Positions 8,601 through 15,335 of a DNA stretch of 16,422 bases are shown piece by piece (position 1 is the first letter of the stretch; each line of letters begins with the position of its first letter). Both the position numbers and the translations under genes were made by a program. The notes beneath the pieces are model-generated. The model made no database searches and was not told where the DNA came from. It saw only the letters and a program-made list of their open reading frames with translations. The stretch is from NCBI GenBank assembly GCA_023418535.1, contig JAEZZN010000132.1:1-16422 (forward strand), in the 5' to 3' direction. This DNA is from Bacillota bacterium. Lineage in GTDB: Bacteria; Bacillota_A; Clostridia; Tissierellales; Peptoniphilaceae.

Positions 8601-9254
8601 TTCTGTTTTTTCTAATAAAAGTTCTTCATTATCTTTATTAATGACTGAATATTTAACACTGAATCTTTTATCAGTAGAATATTTATTATTTATTAAAAAT
8701 GATACGTTTTTCTTTGCGTAGTTATCGTCAATAAAATCATCAGTAATTTTTGTTTCATCATCTTCTATAAATAATTTATTTCTTACAATTAATTCAACAT
8801 TTCTGTAAATTCCAGATCCTGAATACCATCTTGATGAAGGTTGTCTATGTTCAACTTTTACAAATAATTCATTTATACCTTCATGTACGAAATCAGAAAT
8901 ATCATAATATTGATCTAAATATCCAAATGGATAATTTCCTAAAAAATGCCCATTTATCCATACACTAGAATCCATGTAGATTGCACCGAAGTGAATTGTA
9001 ATATTGTTACCAATTATATCTTTATCTATATTAAAACTTTTCTTATAATATCCAAATCCACCATCAATTAATCCGCCTTCATTTCTTGCTAATGATTTTA
9101 TATTGAAATCTAAATATATGCTCCAATCATGAGGTAAATTCACACTTTGCCATTTATTTGTTGTGTCAATCCATTTTGAAAATTCTTCAAAAGGCATATC
9201 TTCCCCTCTAAAGAACTTCCAATCTTTATTAAAATCCAAGTATTTTTTAGCCAT
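5652..9254 (-). CDS. GH2 beta-galactosidase, BgaA-like, without secretion signal
   Basis: The 1200-residue GH2 enzyme is predicted to release terminal beta-galactose from host glycan antennae. The order is: N-terminal sugar-binding jelly roll (about 1-158, with NLPHDW and SSRWYSGSGIYRNVEL), Ig-like domain (about 160-275), and TIM barrel (about 280-610) with FKGVCLHHD, IRTSHNPQS, acid/base E413 in STGNEIWE and nucleophile E493 in YGAETSSA. Beta-sandwich and Ig-like domains follow (about 640-840). A discoidin/CBM71-like region (about 925-1113) contains PAGFASYTNED, DRWSNI and FGRAGKLEKHSISN, recalling pneumococcal BgaA. A C-terminal Ig-like domain covers about 1120-1195. BgaA is secreted and wall-anchored, but this protein starts MAKKYLDFNKDWKF and ends without LPXTG or a hydrophobic tail, so it is predicted cytoplasmic. 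The ATG at 9254 is preceded by AAGGAG at a good distance. It is the first gene of a two-gene operon with the GH84-GH33-GH84 fusion. Linkage specificity cannot be read from the sequence; beta-1,4 is inferred from BgaA similarity. Confidence 0.93.
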   Translation of the reverse strand: MAKKYLDFNKDWKFFRGEDMPFEEFSKWIDTTNKWQSVNLPHDWSIYLDFNIKSLARNEGGLIDGGFGYYKKSFNIDKDIIGNNITIHFGAIYMDSSVWINGHFLGNYPFGYLDQYYDISDFVHEGINELFVKVEHRQPSSRWYSGSGIYRNVELIVRNKLFIEDDETKITDDFIDDNYAKKNVSFLINNKYSTDKRFSVKYSVINKDNEELLLEKTEEINIEKHSKKIIESKFEIENFNLWSIENPYLYYLKAELISEGKIIDSQITRFGFRYIDWDSEEGFFLNGKYIKFKGVCLHHDNGALGAIQDTPSEIRKLKKLKDMGVNAIRTSHNPQSREFIRLCDEMGFLVIEEAFDTWSGNRKKEFDYNRFFHKQVTKDEFENEITWAKYDIQKMVKRDINSPSIIMWSTGNEIWETKVEYGIELTKFLVDAIKEIDDSRYTTIGENGFVGKFGDFIHVKTSDLHDAVGLNYSEHNFDEIRENRPNWLIYGAETSSAVKSRGVFYNPAKKDNIATGSPDKPNRKYQMSDYGNDRVGWGRTAIQSWIHDRDNKAYAGQFIWTGFDYIGEPTPWHNEENLGAPSKSSYFGIFDTCGLPKMDYYFYKSQWVDKKEDPFIKILPHWNFEDREKLKEQGTDIKRDDNKIPVRVYSNLKNAELFLNGKSQGVKSFNEKTTSYGFKYYEGEKEDELYLEWLVPYEAGVLEAKAFEDSDDLKTNQKLIASDKVVTSGDAYKINLLKDSEILKGNSSFVIFEIFDKDGNLVPTADNLVEFEAYGCEILGVDNGNAASQERYKADKNGKFRRKAFSGKGLIIIKPFEDEFSVTAKSEGLEKAIIELQAVEEKKNFEEKLIDEINIDLSDKEISTAEATKDKFVQAKNFSMAIKEGLEPLLPLSTEIYNLNGEKIEKRIKKWDKISDLEYEAKVDGFVSKLYLRESMDVIRSYNYAEAWNGSEIPAGFASYTNEDGEDSILAINNGVTSYDKNYIDRWSNISKEKRPDDYVGIIFGRAGKLEKHSISNIRIAFFEDEETAKPDKFTIRYFTKNEITIPNNYANIPDNHELNNLENFEEVKILEEFEDDRFINIKIEDVSTFAIRIDMEASEDRAIGISELEAYGDIAKSKFDFDLEIFIDGKELEGFNKEKRVYHINTNYIPEIDVKVTNNASYTIIKPEEIDGEFRIIVIDEANLTERIYYIKLGEANGK

Positions 9255-9281
9255 AATACACTCCTTATATCTCTGCTTTTA

Positions 9282-9308
9282 TGTTACTTGAATATTTAGT
9301 TAGTAACA
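9282..9308. repeat. Small inverted repeat in the galactosidase leader
   Basis: TGTTAC (9282-9287) and GTAACA (9303-9308) form a perfect 6-base inverted repeat with a 15-base spacer, 28 bases upstream of the galactosidase ATG. It could be an operator half-site pair or a weak leader hairpin. It is short enough to be chance in AT-rich DNA. Confidence 0.25.
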
Positions 9309-9341
9309 ATATTTCATTGCATTTAGAATGATTTTACAGGC

Positions 9342-9378
9342 TTTATAAAAAAACTTGAAAATCGAGAAAATGTTTTCA
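9342..9378 (-). promoter_or_regulatory. Possible galactosidase operon promoter with overlapping cre-like site
   Basis: On the minus strand a TATAAA -10 candidate (9347-9342) is preceded, 17 bases upstream, by a poor -35, TTTTCT (9370-9365). That -35 is the end of TGAAAACATTTTCT (9378-9365), a near-palindrome close to a CcpA/LacI-family operator and matching 12 of 14 bases with the site at 625-638. A regulator bound here would block the promoter. The -35 is weak, so the operator-like site is better supported than the promoter itself. Confidence 0.35.
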
Positions 9379-9476
9379 TGAATTATTGTGTTCATGTATA
9401 ATTTTTAATAAAAATAGTATAAATGAATTTTTGTAATAAAACTCTACAATAAACGTTAAATTAGATTATTAGAATT

Positions 9477-9502
9477 AAAAAAACGAGGATTTTATTCCTC
9501 GC
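9477..9502 (-). terminator. Rho-independent terminator of the GH92 mannosidase gene
   Basis: A 6-bp stem, CGAGGA (9484-9489) with TCCTCG (9496-9501), extended by a G-U pair, has a 6-base loop. On the minus strand it is followed by seven T (9483-9477). It starts just after the mannosidase stop codon and separates that gene from the galactosidase operon. Confidence 0.88.
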
Positions 9503-9508
9503 TTTTCA

Positions 9509-11617
9509 TTAAACCTCAGGTACAATTCCTAAGTTAAATTCAATATTTGTTGCATTCACTAATTTTTCATAGCTTATCTTATTTTCTATATATTTTTCAC
9601 CATCAATATACAAACTATTTACAAATTTCTTATGATGATAATTTTCATTCGTATTGATTGTAAGCGTATTACCATTATCTAAATGAATTTTTGCTTCATC
9701 ATAAAAAGCAATTCCTAAGTCATATATATTGCTTCCTGGACATGTTGGATAAAATCCAAGACTTGATAATATATACCACGCTGAAAGAGACCCATTGTCC
9801 TCATCACCTGGATATGCATCAAAATTAGGTCTAAAATAATTTAATAATAATTCTTTAATTATTATCTCTGTCTTAAATTTCTTATCTACATAATTATATA
9901 AATAAGGCAAATGGAATGATGGCTGATTTGAAATAGCTATATGACCAAAATGTGCTTCATAATATTCACGCATCTCGTGTATAGTTTGATTGTAATGTCC
10001 TACATCGAATTCTGTCTTTGAATTTGCAATTTCATCCAATCTCTTTTCAAATTCTTTCTTTCCACCAAACTCTAAAATAAATGCATCAAAATCATGATAC
10101 ATATTATAACTATTTTGATAAGCCGAACCTTCCGTATATGGTGATCCCCATGCTAAAGGATTAAATTCTTTTGCAAATTCTCCTTCTTTAGTTTTTGCTC
10201 TTAAGAATCCAGTCTCTCTATCAAATAATTTTAAATAATTTTTCGATAAATCTTTGTACTTTTCGTAAATATCTTCTTTGTTTAAATTCTTTGCTACAAC
10301 TGAAATAGAATAATCAGATAATGAATTATCTAAAGTTTGATTTACGGATTCATGTATATGGCTTGGAACATATCCATATTTAATATATTCATCTACGGCT
10401 GCCCTTCCATATCTAGCATCTCCTGAATCAGTTGTCGATGATTTTATCATCGCTTCAAGAAACTCCTCCATATATTCTTCGCCAATAGCTTTTGATGAAG
10501 CTTCAGCAATCACATTATCTACTAAGGTTCCTGGCATCAATCCTCTTTCATCAGGAGACAACCATTTCGGTAAATATCCAGTATTTCTATAACTATTCAA
10601 AACACCTTCCAAAATATCCTGGTATTGTTTTCTATCAATTAAAGAAAGCAGTGGAAATAGAGTTTTTCCAGCATCCCAAAAACCAATATTTGTAAATAAT
10701 TTTCCTTTTTTTACAGTTTTTGAAAATGTATCATAATGGATTTCTTCACCATCTTTATTTATTTCATATATTGTCATTGGGAATAAATGGCATCTATAAA
10801 GCGCATGATAAAAAAACTCAACTTGACTTTGTCTATCATACATTTCATATTTTTCATATTTTTTAGATTTTTCATTATTAGTAATTTCAAATCTATCAAA
10901 ATACTTGGTCCAAATATCCTTAGTTTCTTTTATCATTTCTTCCAAATTATTGTTTAACAACGAAAGATTATATATTGCTTGATCCGTAGAAATAAATGAT
11001 GTAGCAAATTTAAGTTCACATAAATTTTCTTCAGTCTCAACAATAAATGATTCTCCATTTTTCGTTAATTTAAATGAATCTATATCAAATGCAAGATACA
11101 TTGTAAAGTTTTCATCTTCACTTCCACTAAAGTTTGTAACTTCTCCGTATAATTTATTATCAACAACTTCAAGTTTGATATCCTTAAATAAAAACTTTGC
11201 CTTTTCTTTTGTTTCAAATCTTATTATTGCTCCATATTTTGAAGCGGACATTACCGCAGTTTCACCATTCATATAATCAATGATATTAAAATTTGGTCTA
11301 AATATTGATGAATATGGATTATATAATACATTTTCTTTCCCACTAAATGGAAGTATTACAAAATGTGAAAAATCCCCCATCCAAGGACTAGGCTGATGAG
11401 TAATCCTAAACCCAGAAAAATTTCTATCGTGTGGATTAAACCACCAAGAACCACCTTCCGGTCTTGTTTCAACAGCTATATAATTTTGACCATAAGGCAC
11501 TCCTGTATATGGAAGAGCATTACCATTTGAAAATTCATAAGCATTATTCGTTCCATAACGAGTGTCGGTAAATCTTTTATCTTCTAAAATTTCGTTTATA
11601 ATTTTTTTAATTTCCAT
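9509..11617 (-). CDS. GH92 alpha-mannosidase (SpGH92-like), cytoplasmic
   Basis: The product (702 residues from the chosen start) is a calcium-dependent, inverting exo-alpha-mannosidase of family GH92, predicted to release mannose from N-glycan cores or high-mannose arms. Signatures: FRITHQPSPWMGDFSH (about 70-85), IGFWDAGKTLFPLL (311-324), the long conserved run around GLMPGTLVDNVIAEASSKA (359-377), the catalytic acid in YTEGSAYQ (E496), and GDEDNGSLSAWYILSSLGFYP (604-624), whose D605/D607 match the family's base residues. The N-terminal DTRYGTNNAYEFSNGNALPYTG resembles pneumococcal SpGH92, an alpha-1,2-mannosidase (recalled). There is no signal peptide. A longer reading starts at 11641, but that ATG lacks a ribosome binding site. 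The ATG at 11617 has GGAG six bases upstream and gives MEIKKIINEILEDKRF. The gene is divergent from manA, which would process its product after phosphorylation. The exact linkage cleaved is inferred. Confidence 0.93.
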   Translation of the reverse strand: MEIKKIINEILEDKRFTDTRYGTNNAYEFSNGNALPYTGVPYGQNYIAVETRPEGGSWWFNPHDRNFSGFRITHQPSPWMGDFSHFVILPFSGKENVLYNPYSSIFRPNFNIIDYMNGETAVMSASKYGAIIRFETKEKAKFLFKDIKLEVVDNKLYGEVTNFSGSEDENFTMYLAFDIDSFKLTKNGESFIVETEENLCELKFATSFISTDQAIYNLSLLNNNLEEMIKETKDIWTKYFDRFEITNNEKSKKYEKYEMYDRQSQVEFFYHALYRCHLFPMTIYEINKDGEEIHYDTFSKTVKKGKLFTNIGFWDAGKTLFPLLSLIDRKQYQDILEGVLNSYRNTGYLPKWLSPDERGLMPGTLVDNVIAEASSKAIGEEYMEEFLEAMIKSSTTDSGDARYGRAAVDEYIKYGYVPSHIHESVNQTLDNSLSDYSISVVAKNLNKEDIYEKYKDLSKNYLKLFDRETGFLRAKTKEGEFAKEFNPLAWGSPYTEGSAYQNSYNMYHDFDAFILEFGGKKEFEKRLDEIANSKTEFDVGHYNQTIHEMREYYEAHFGHIAISNQPSFHLPYLYNYVDKKFKTEIIIKELLLNYFRPNFDAYPGDEDNGSLSAWYILSSLGFYPTCPGSNIYDLGIAFYDEAKIHLDNGNTLTINTNENYHHKKFVNSLYIDGEKYIENKISYEKLVNATNIEFNLGIVPEV

Positions 11618-11627
11618 TTCTATCTCC
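11617..11627 (-). promoter_or_regulatory. Ribosome binding site fixing the GH92 start
   Basis: GGAG (11627-11624) lies six bases before the ATG at 11617. The two upstream in-frame ATGs (11641 and 11629) have only AT-rich sequence before them. Confidence 0.7.
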
Positions 11628-11652
11628 ATTTTTATATTCATATATATATTAA

Positions 11653-11702
11653 TGAGTTTTTCAAAAATTTTCCAATTTATTTATAATTTGACATAAAACT
11701 CA
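11653..11702. promoter_or_regulatory. Inverted repeat spanning the GH92/manA divergent promoter region
   Basis: TGAGTTTT (11653-11660) and AAAACTCA (11695-11702) are perfect 8-base inverted arms 34 bases apart, placed between the two divergent genes. The right arm overlaps the spacer of the manA promoter. The layout suits a shared regulator that loops or bridges the two promoters, but the arms are short. Confidence 0.3.
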
Positions 11703-11716
11703 CTATAAAGGATACT
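11688..11716 (+). promoter_or_regulatory. Probable manA promoter
   Basis: A perfect -35 TTGACA (11688-11693) is followed after 17 bases by GATACT (11711-11716), a 4/6 match to the -10 consensus. Initiation near 11723 would place the GGAGGA ribosome binding site (11738-11743) in a short leader. TATAAA at 11704-11709 is too close to this -35 to be its partner. Confidence 0.55.
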
Positions 11717-11746
11717 TATATTGATATACAAATTATTGGAGGACAC

Positions 11747-12703
11747 ATGGAAATTTTAAAATTAAAACCTGCCCTTAAAGATTATTTATGGGGTGGAAAC
11801 AAGTTAAAAACTATTTATAATAAAGAATCCAATTGGGATATAGTTGCAGAATCATGGGAACTTTCTGCCCATAAAGACGGTTTATCAATTATTGAAAATG
11901 GTGAATTTAAAGGTTTAACTCTTGATAAATATTTAGAAAAAATGGGAAATAAAGTAATCGGAAATGAATATACAAAAGATAGATTTCCTATTCTAAATAA
12001 AATAATAGATGCAAATCAGTCACTATCAATTCAAGTACATCCTGAAGATAAATATGCAAACGAAAATGAAAATGACAATGGTAAAACAGAAATGTGGTAT
12101 ATAATCGATGCTGAACCAGGTGCATATTTATATTATGGGGTTAAAGAAAAAGTTGCAAAAGAAGAATTTAAAGAAGCAATTGAAGAAGGAACTCTTCTAG
12201 ACAAATTAAATAAAGTAAATGTTCATAAAGGTGATGTATTCTTTATAGAAGCTGGAACAATTCATGCCATTGGAGAAGGTATACTTATTTATGAAGTTCA
12301 ACAAAGCTCAAATGTTACCTACAGAGTTTATGATTATAAGAGAAAAGATAAAGATGGAAATGAAAGAGAACTTCATATTGAAAAAGCTTTAGAAGTTTCA
12401 AATCTTAAACCTAATGGACAATACAATTTCGATGATAAAAACAATATAAACTCTTCTCTTACAAGACTAGCAAAATCAGATTATTTTGATGTGTTAAAAG
12501 GTCAAGTAGATGACTGGTCTTACACAATAACTGAAGAATCCTTCCACGCTATAACTTTCCTAGAAGGAAGTGGTGAAATTTTAACTCATGGACCTTCTTA
12601 TAAATATGAAAAGGGAGACACATTCTTTATTCCTGCAAATAATAATGAATATAAAATCAGTGGAACTGGAGAATTTATCCTTTCTAGATTACCTATTGAA
12701 TAG
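11747..12703 (+). CDS. manA: Mannose-6-phosphate isomerase, class I (cupin type)
   Basis: This zinc enzyme interconverts mannose-6-phosphate and fructose-6-phosphate in the cytoplasm. The 318-residue length is normal for the short Firmicute type. The N-terminal KPALKDYLWGG and WELSAHKDGLS motifs are present. The zinc ligands can be read as Q96 and H98 (SIQVHPEDKYA), E115 (GKTEMWYII) and H173 (EAGTIHAIGEG). QQSSNVTYRVYDY (185-197) is the usual segment after the metal site and carries the active-site arginine (R193). The ATG at 11747 follows GGAGGA by three bases. It is a single-gene unit, with its own promoter and a terminator at 12767, divergent from the GH92 mannosidase. The pairing suggests that mannose released inside the cell enters glycolysis through this enzyme. 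A kinase for free mannose is needed and is not in the window. ManA may equally serve PTS-imported mannose. Confidence 0.96.
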   Translation: MEILKLKPALKDYLWGGNKLKTIYNKESNWDIVAESWELSAHKDGLSIIENGEFKGLTLDKYLEKMGNKVIGNEYTKDRFPILNKIIDANQSLSIQVHPEDKYANENENDNGKTEMWYIIDAEPGAYLYYGVKEKVAKEEFKEAIEEGTLLDKLNKVNVHKGDVFFIEAGTIHAIGEGILIYEVQQSSNVTYRVYDYKRKDKDGNERELHIEKALEVSNLKPNGQYNFDDKNNINSSLTRLAKSDYFDVLKGQVDDWSYTITEESFHAITFLEGSGEILTHGPSYKYEKGDTFFIPANNNEYKISGTGEFILSRLPIE

Positions 12704-12766
12704 AAATTTACTAAAATAGATATATTATGAGCTGAATTCATAAACACAGAATAATTTAATAACATC

Positions 12767-12822
12767 TAAATCGGAATGTAATTTACCATCAACATCTAAC
12801 ATTCCGATTTATTTTTGTTTTT
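12767..12822 (+). terminator. Rho-independent terminator of manA
   Basis: A perfect 13-bp stem, TAAATCGGAATGT (12767-12779) with ACATTCCGATTTA (12799-12811), has a 19-base loop and is followed by TTTTTGTTTTTATTT. It lies 63 bases after the manA stop codon. Confidence 0.88.
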
Positions 12823-13146
12823 ATTTCTTCGTTTTATAATTTAATACAGTATTATATTTCTATAATTGTAAAAATAAATTATTTTTATCAAGATCTATTT
12901 CACATATATTAGTTTATTTTTCATATCAAATAACACAATACATCTATCGAAATACAGCTAAAATCTATTGTTATTCAATAAAACTTTATTATAATCCAGA
13001 ATTAACACATAATTAAATTATAGTATTGATATTAGTATCGTGATAAACAAAGCAATATATCAACATATACAAATATCGTGAGATTTAAATTTTATTAGAT
13101 CAATAATAGAGCAAAGGGATCCAATTTTAATTTATAAGGGGAGTAA
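12823..13146. other. AT-rich intergenic stretch upstream of the ABC pseudogene; no gene seen
   Basis: No open reading frame with a ribosome binding site and no RNA gene is recognisable here. The octamer TATCGTGA occurs twice in the same orientation (13036-13043 and 13074-13081), a possible pair of operator half-sites. AAGGGGAG (13136-13143), just before the pseudogene ATG, looks like its ribosome binding site. I could not find a convincing promoter. Confidence 0.5.
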
Positions 13147-15261
13147 ATGCTAGAATTAAAAAATATTTCAAAACATTATAATGTAGCTGGAAACGATTTT
13201 ACAGCACTTGATAATATAAATCTAAAATTTAGAAAAAAATGAATTTGTTTCAATTCTTGGACAGAGTGGTTCTGGTAAGACAACAATGTTAAATATCATT
13301 GGTGGTTTAGATAGGTATAGTAGTGGTGATTTAATCACAAACAACACATCTACCAGTACATATAGCGATAGAGATTGGGAAATGAAGTTGATCTAACAAA
13401 CAAAAATAAAACATCCATGTCATTTTTTACCGCCCTATCACTTAGTTTTAACAACTTGCTAACTAAAAAGGCTAGAACCATTCTTACCGCCTTTGCAGTA
13501 AGTATAGGTATAATCGGCATATCTCTTATTTTGTCACTTTCTACAGGAGCCCAAGATTATATTGATAGAATACAGGCAGATACTTTGACAATGTACCCAA
13601 TTACTATAGAAGATAATTCTATAGACTTGTCTTCTTTACTTGAACTTCAATCAAATAATAGTGAAGATAAAGAGGATGATGATAAAAAAGATAACAAGGT
13701 TATTACAACTAAAAATGTGACAACTCAAATGCTTACTGGTATGCAGGCCTTTACTGGAACTACAGAAAATAACTTAAATAAATTTAAAAAACATATAGTG
13801 AATAATAAAAATGAATTAGAAGATTTAACTAATGCAATTGATTATGGCTATAATATAAACTTAAATCTGTATAATAAAATAGATGATAAGATAACAAAAT
13901 TAAATCCTTTTGAATATATAGATAATCCTGCGGAATATGCTGGTTTTGCTAGAACTTCTAGCAATCAACCCCTTAATGCATGGGAAGACCTTTTAGGAAA
14001 TAAAAATCTTCTAGAAAGCCAATATGATTTAGTTGAAGGTAAATGGCCTGAAAGCAAAGAAGAATTGGTTCTTTTTGTAGACAAGGATAATCAATTGTCC
14101 GACCTATCTCTTTACCAATTAGGACTATTAAACCCTAATGACCCTAAAGAAAAACAAGAAAAAATTTCCAAAGGTGAAGAAGTAGGAGAAGTTGATAGAG
14201 ATATTTCCTATGATGAAATTCTAAATCTTACATTTAAATATATACCTTCTGTATCATTTTATGAGAATAACAATGGTTCATGGATATCTAAGGAAGATGA
14301 CCAAGAATTATTAGAAAAACTATACGATGATGCGTTAGAATTAAAAATAATAGGTATTGTAAAAGCAAGTGAAAATTCTAGTGTGGAATCTGAGAGCGGC
14401 AAGGTTGGCTATACAAAAGAATTAACCAACTATATAATCGAAAGTGTTAACAGTAATAAAATAGCTAAAGAACAATTAGATAATCCAGAAATAGATGTAT
14501 TTACAAAGAAACCATTCTTAAAGCCAGGTGAAGAGATACAACCTGCTAAATTAGAAGAATTACCAGACAATATAAGAGCATATGTTTCTACTTTACCAGA
14601 AAAAGAACAAAAAGAAGCTTTACTTAATTTTGCAGAGGCTTCAAAAAACACCCTTGAAGATAATCTTAAGACTTTGGGAATTGTTGATCAGGAAAGTCCA
14701 AATTTCCTAAATCTATATCTTAAAGACTTTTAGTCTAAAGAAAAAATAGATGATTTTATCAAAGACTACAATTCAAATATAGATGATGAAAATAACCAAA
14801 TTAAATATACAGATTTCGTTGGATTAATAATGTCTTCTGTAAGTAGTATAATCAATGTGATATCATATCTACTTATCGGATTTGTTTCAATCTCATTGGT
14901 AGTATCTTCTATAATGATTGGAATCATCACTTATGTATCAGTTTTAGAAAGAACAAAAGAAATTGGTATTCTAAAAAGTATTGGAGCTAGCAAAAAAGAT
15001 ATATCTAGAGTGTTTAATGCAGAAACCGTTATAGTTGGTCTACTGTCTGGTTCTCTAGGTATCTTAATTACAAGCTTATTAATATTACCAGCAAATAGTA
15101 TTATAAAGTCTTTAACTGGAGTCAATAATTTCGCTGTACTTCCTATTAAAGCAAGTCTACTGCTAATTTTATTAAGTGTTACACTTACACTGATAGCAGG
15201 AATAATTCCTTCCAGAATAGCAGCGAAAAAAGATGCTGTAGAAGCATTAAGAACTGAATAG
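13147..15261 (+). pseudogene. Decayed fused ABC transporter ATPase/FtsX-type permease
   Basis: The reading frame begins MLELKNISKHYNVAGNDFTALDNINL at 13147 and matches a single-polypeptide ABC exporter with an N-terminal ATPase and an FtsX/MacB-like permease. Three lesions are visible. First, an A7 run (13233-13239) has one base too many, so the frame stops at TGA 13240-13242; it continues in the next frame as [15 protein letters not shown] (Walker A, 13259-13285) to YSDRDW. Second, near 13371-13385 the ATPase jumps to the linker [11 protein letters not shown], losing roughly 170 residues including the Q-loop, signature and Walker B. Third, the permease frame is cut by TAG at 14731-14733, yet the next codons in that frame (SKEKIDDFIKDYNSN) are clearly its continuation, to the stop at 15261. 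The permease has TM1 (about 13474-13542), a large extracellular domain and a three-helix C-terminal part with SVLERTKEIGILKSIGASKKDI. Some permease pieces might still be made, but ATP hydrolysis is impossible. The original substrate is unknown. Confidence 0.9.
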
Positions 15262-15269
15262 AAAAAAAT

Positions 15270-15317
15270 ATGAGCTGAACCCAAAATCCGAAATAAGGAT
15301 TAAGGGATTCAGCTCAT
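15270..15317. terminator. Bidirectional terminator between the ABC pseudogene and the peroxiredoxin gene
   Basis: ATGAGCTGAACCC (15270-15282) pairs with GGGATTCAGCTCAT (15304-15317) with one bulged base, and an inner AATCC/GGATT stem extends the hairpin. The plus strand continues into TTTATA. The minus strand ends in seven T (15268-15262). It serves both convergent units. Confidence 0.85.
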
Positions 15318-15335
15318 TTTATATTGTTTTTCGTT

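Noticed and set aside
13375..14733. A separate permease gene starting at TTG 13375
   Set aside because: The TTG lacks a ribosome binding site and sits at the deletion junction of the fused ATPase/permease; the first residues are an interdomain linker, not a natural N-terminus.
14830..15261. A separate small 143-residue FtsX-type membrane protein
   Set aside because: It is in the same frame as the preceding permease segment, and the codons between the TAG at 14731 and this ATG read as ordinary permease sequence, so it is the tail of the same broken gene.
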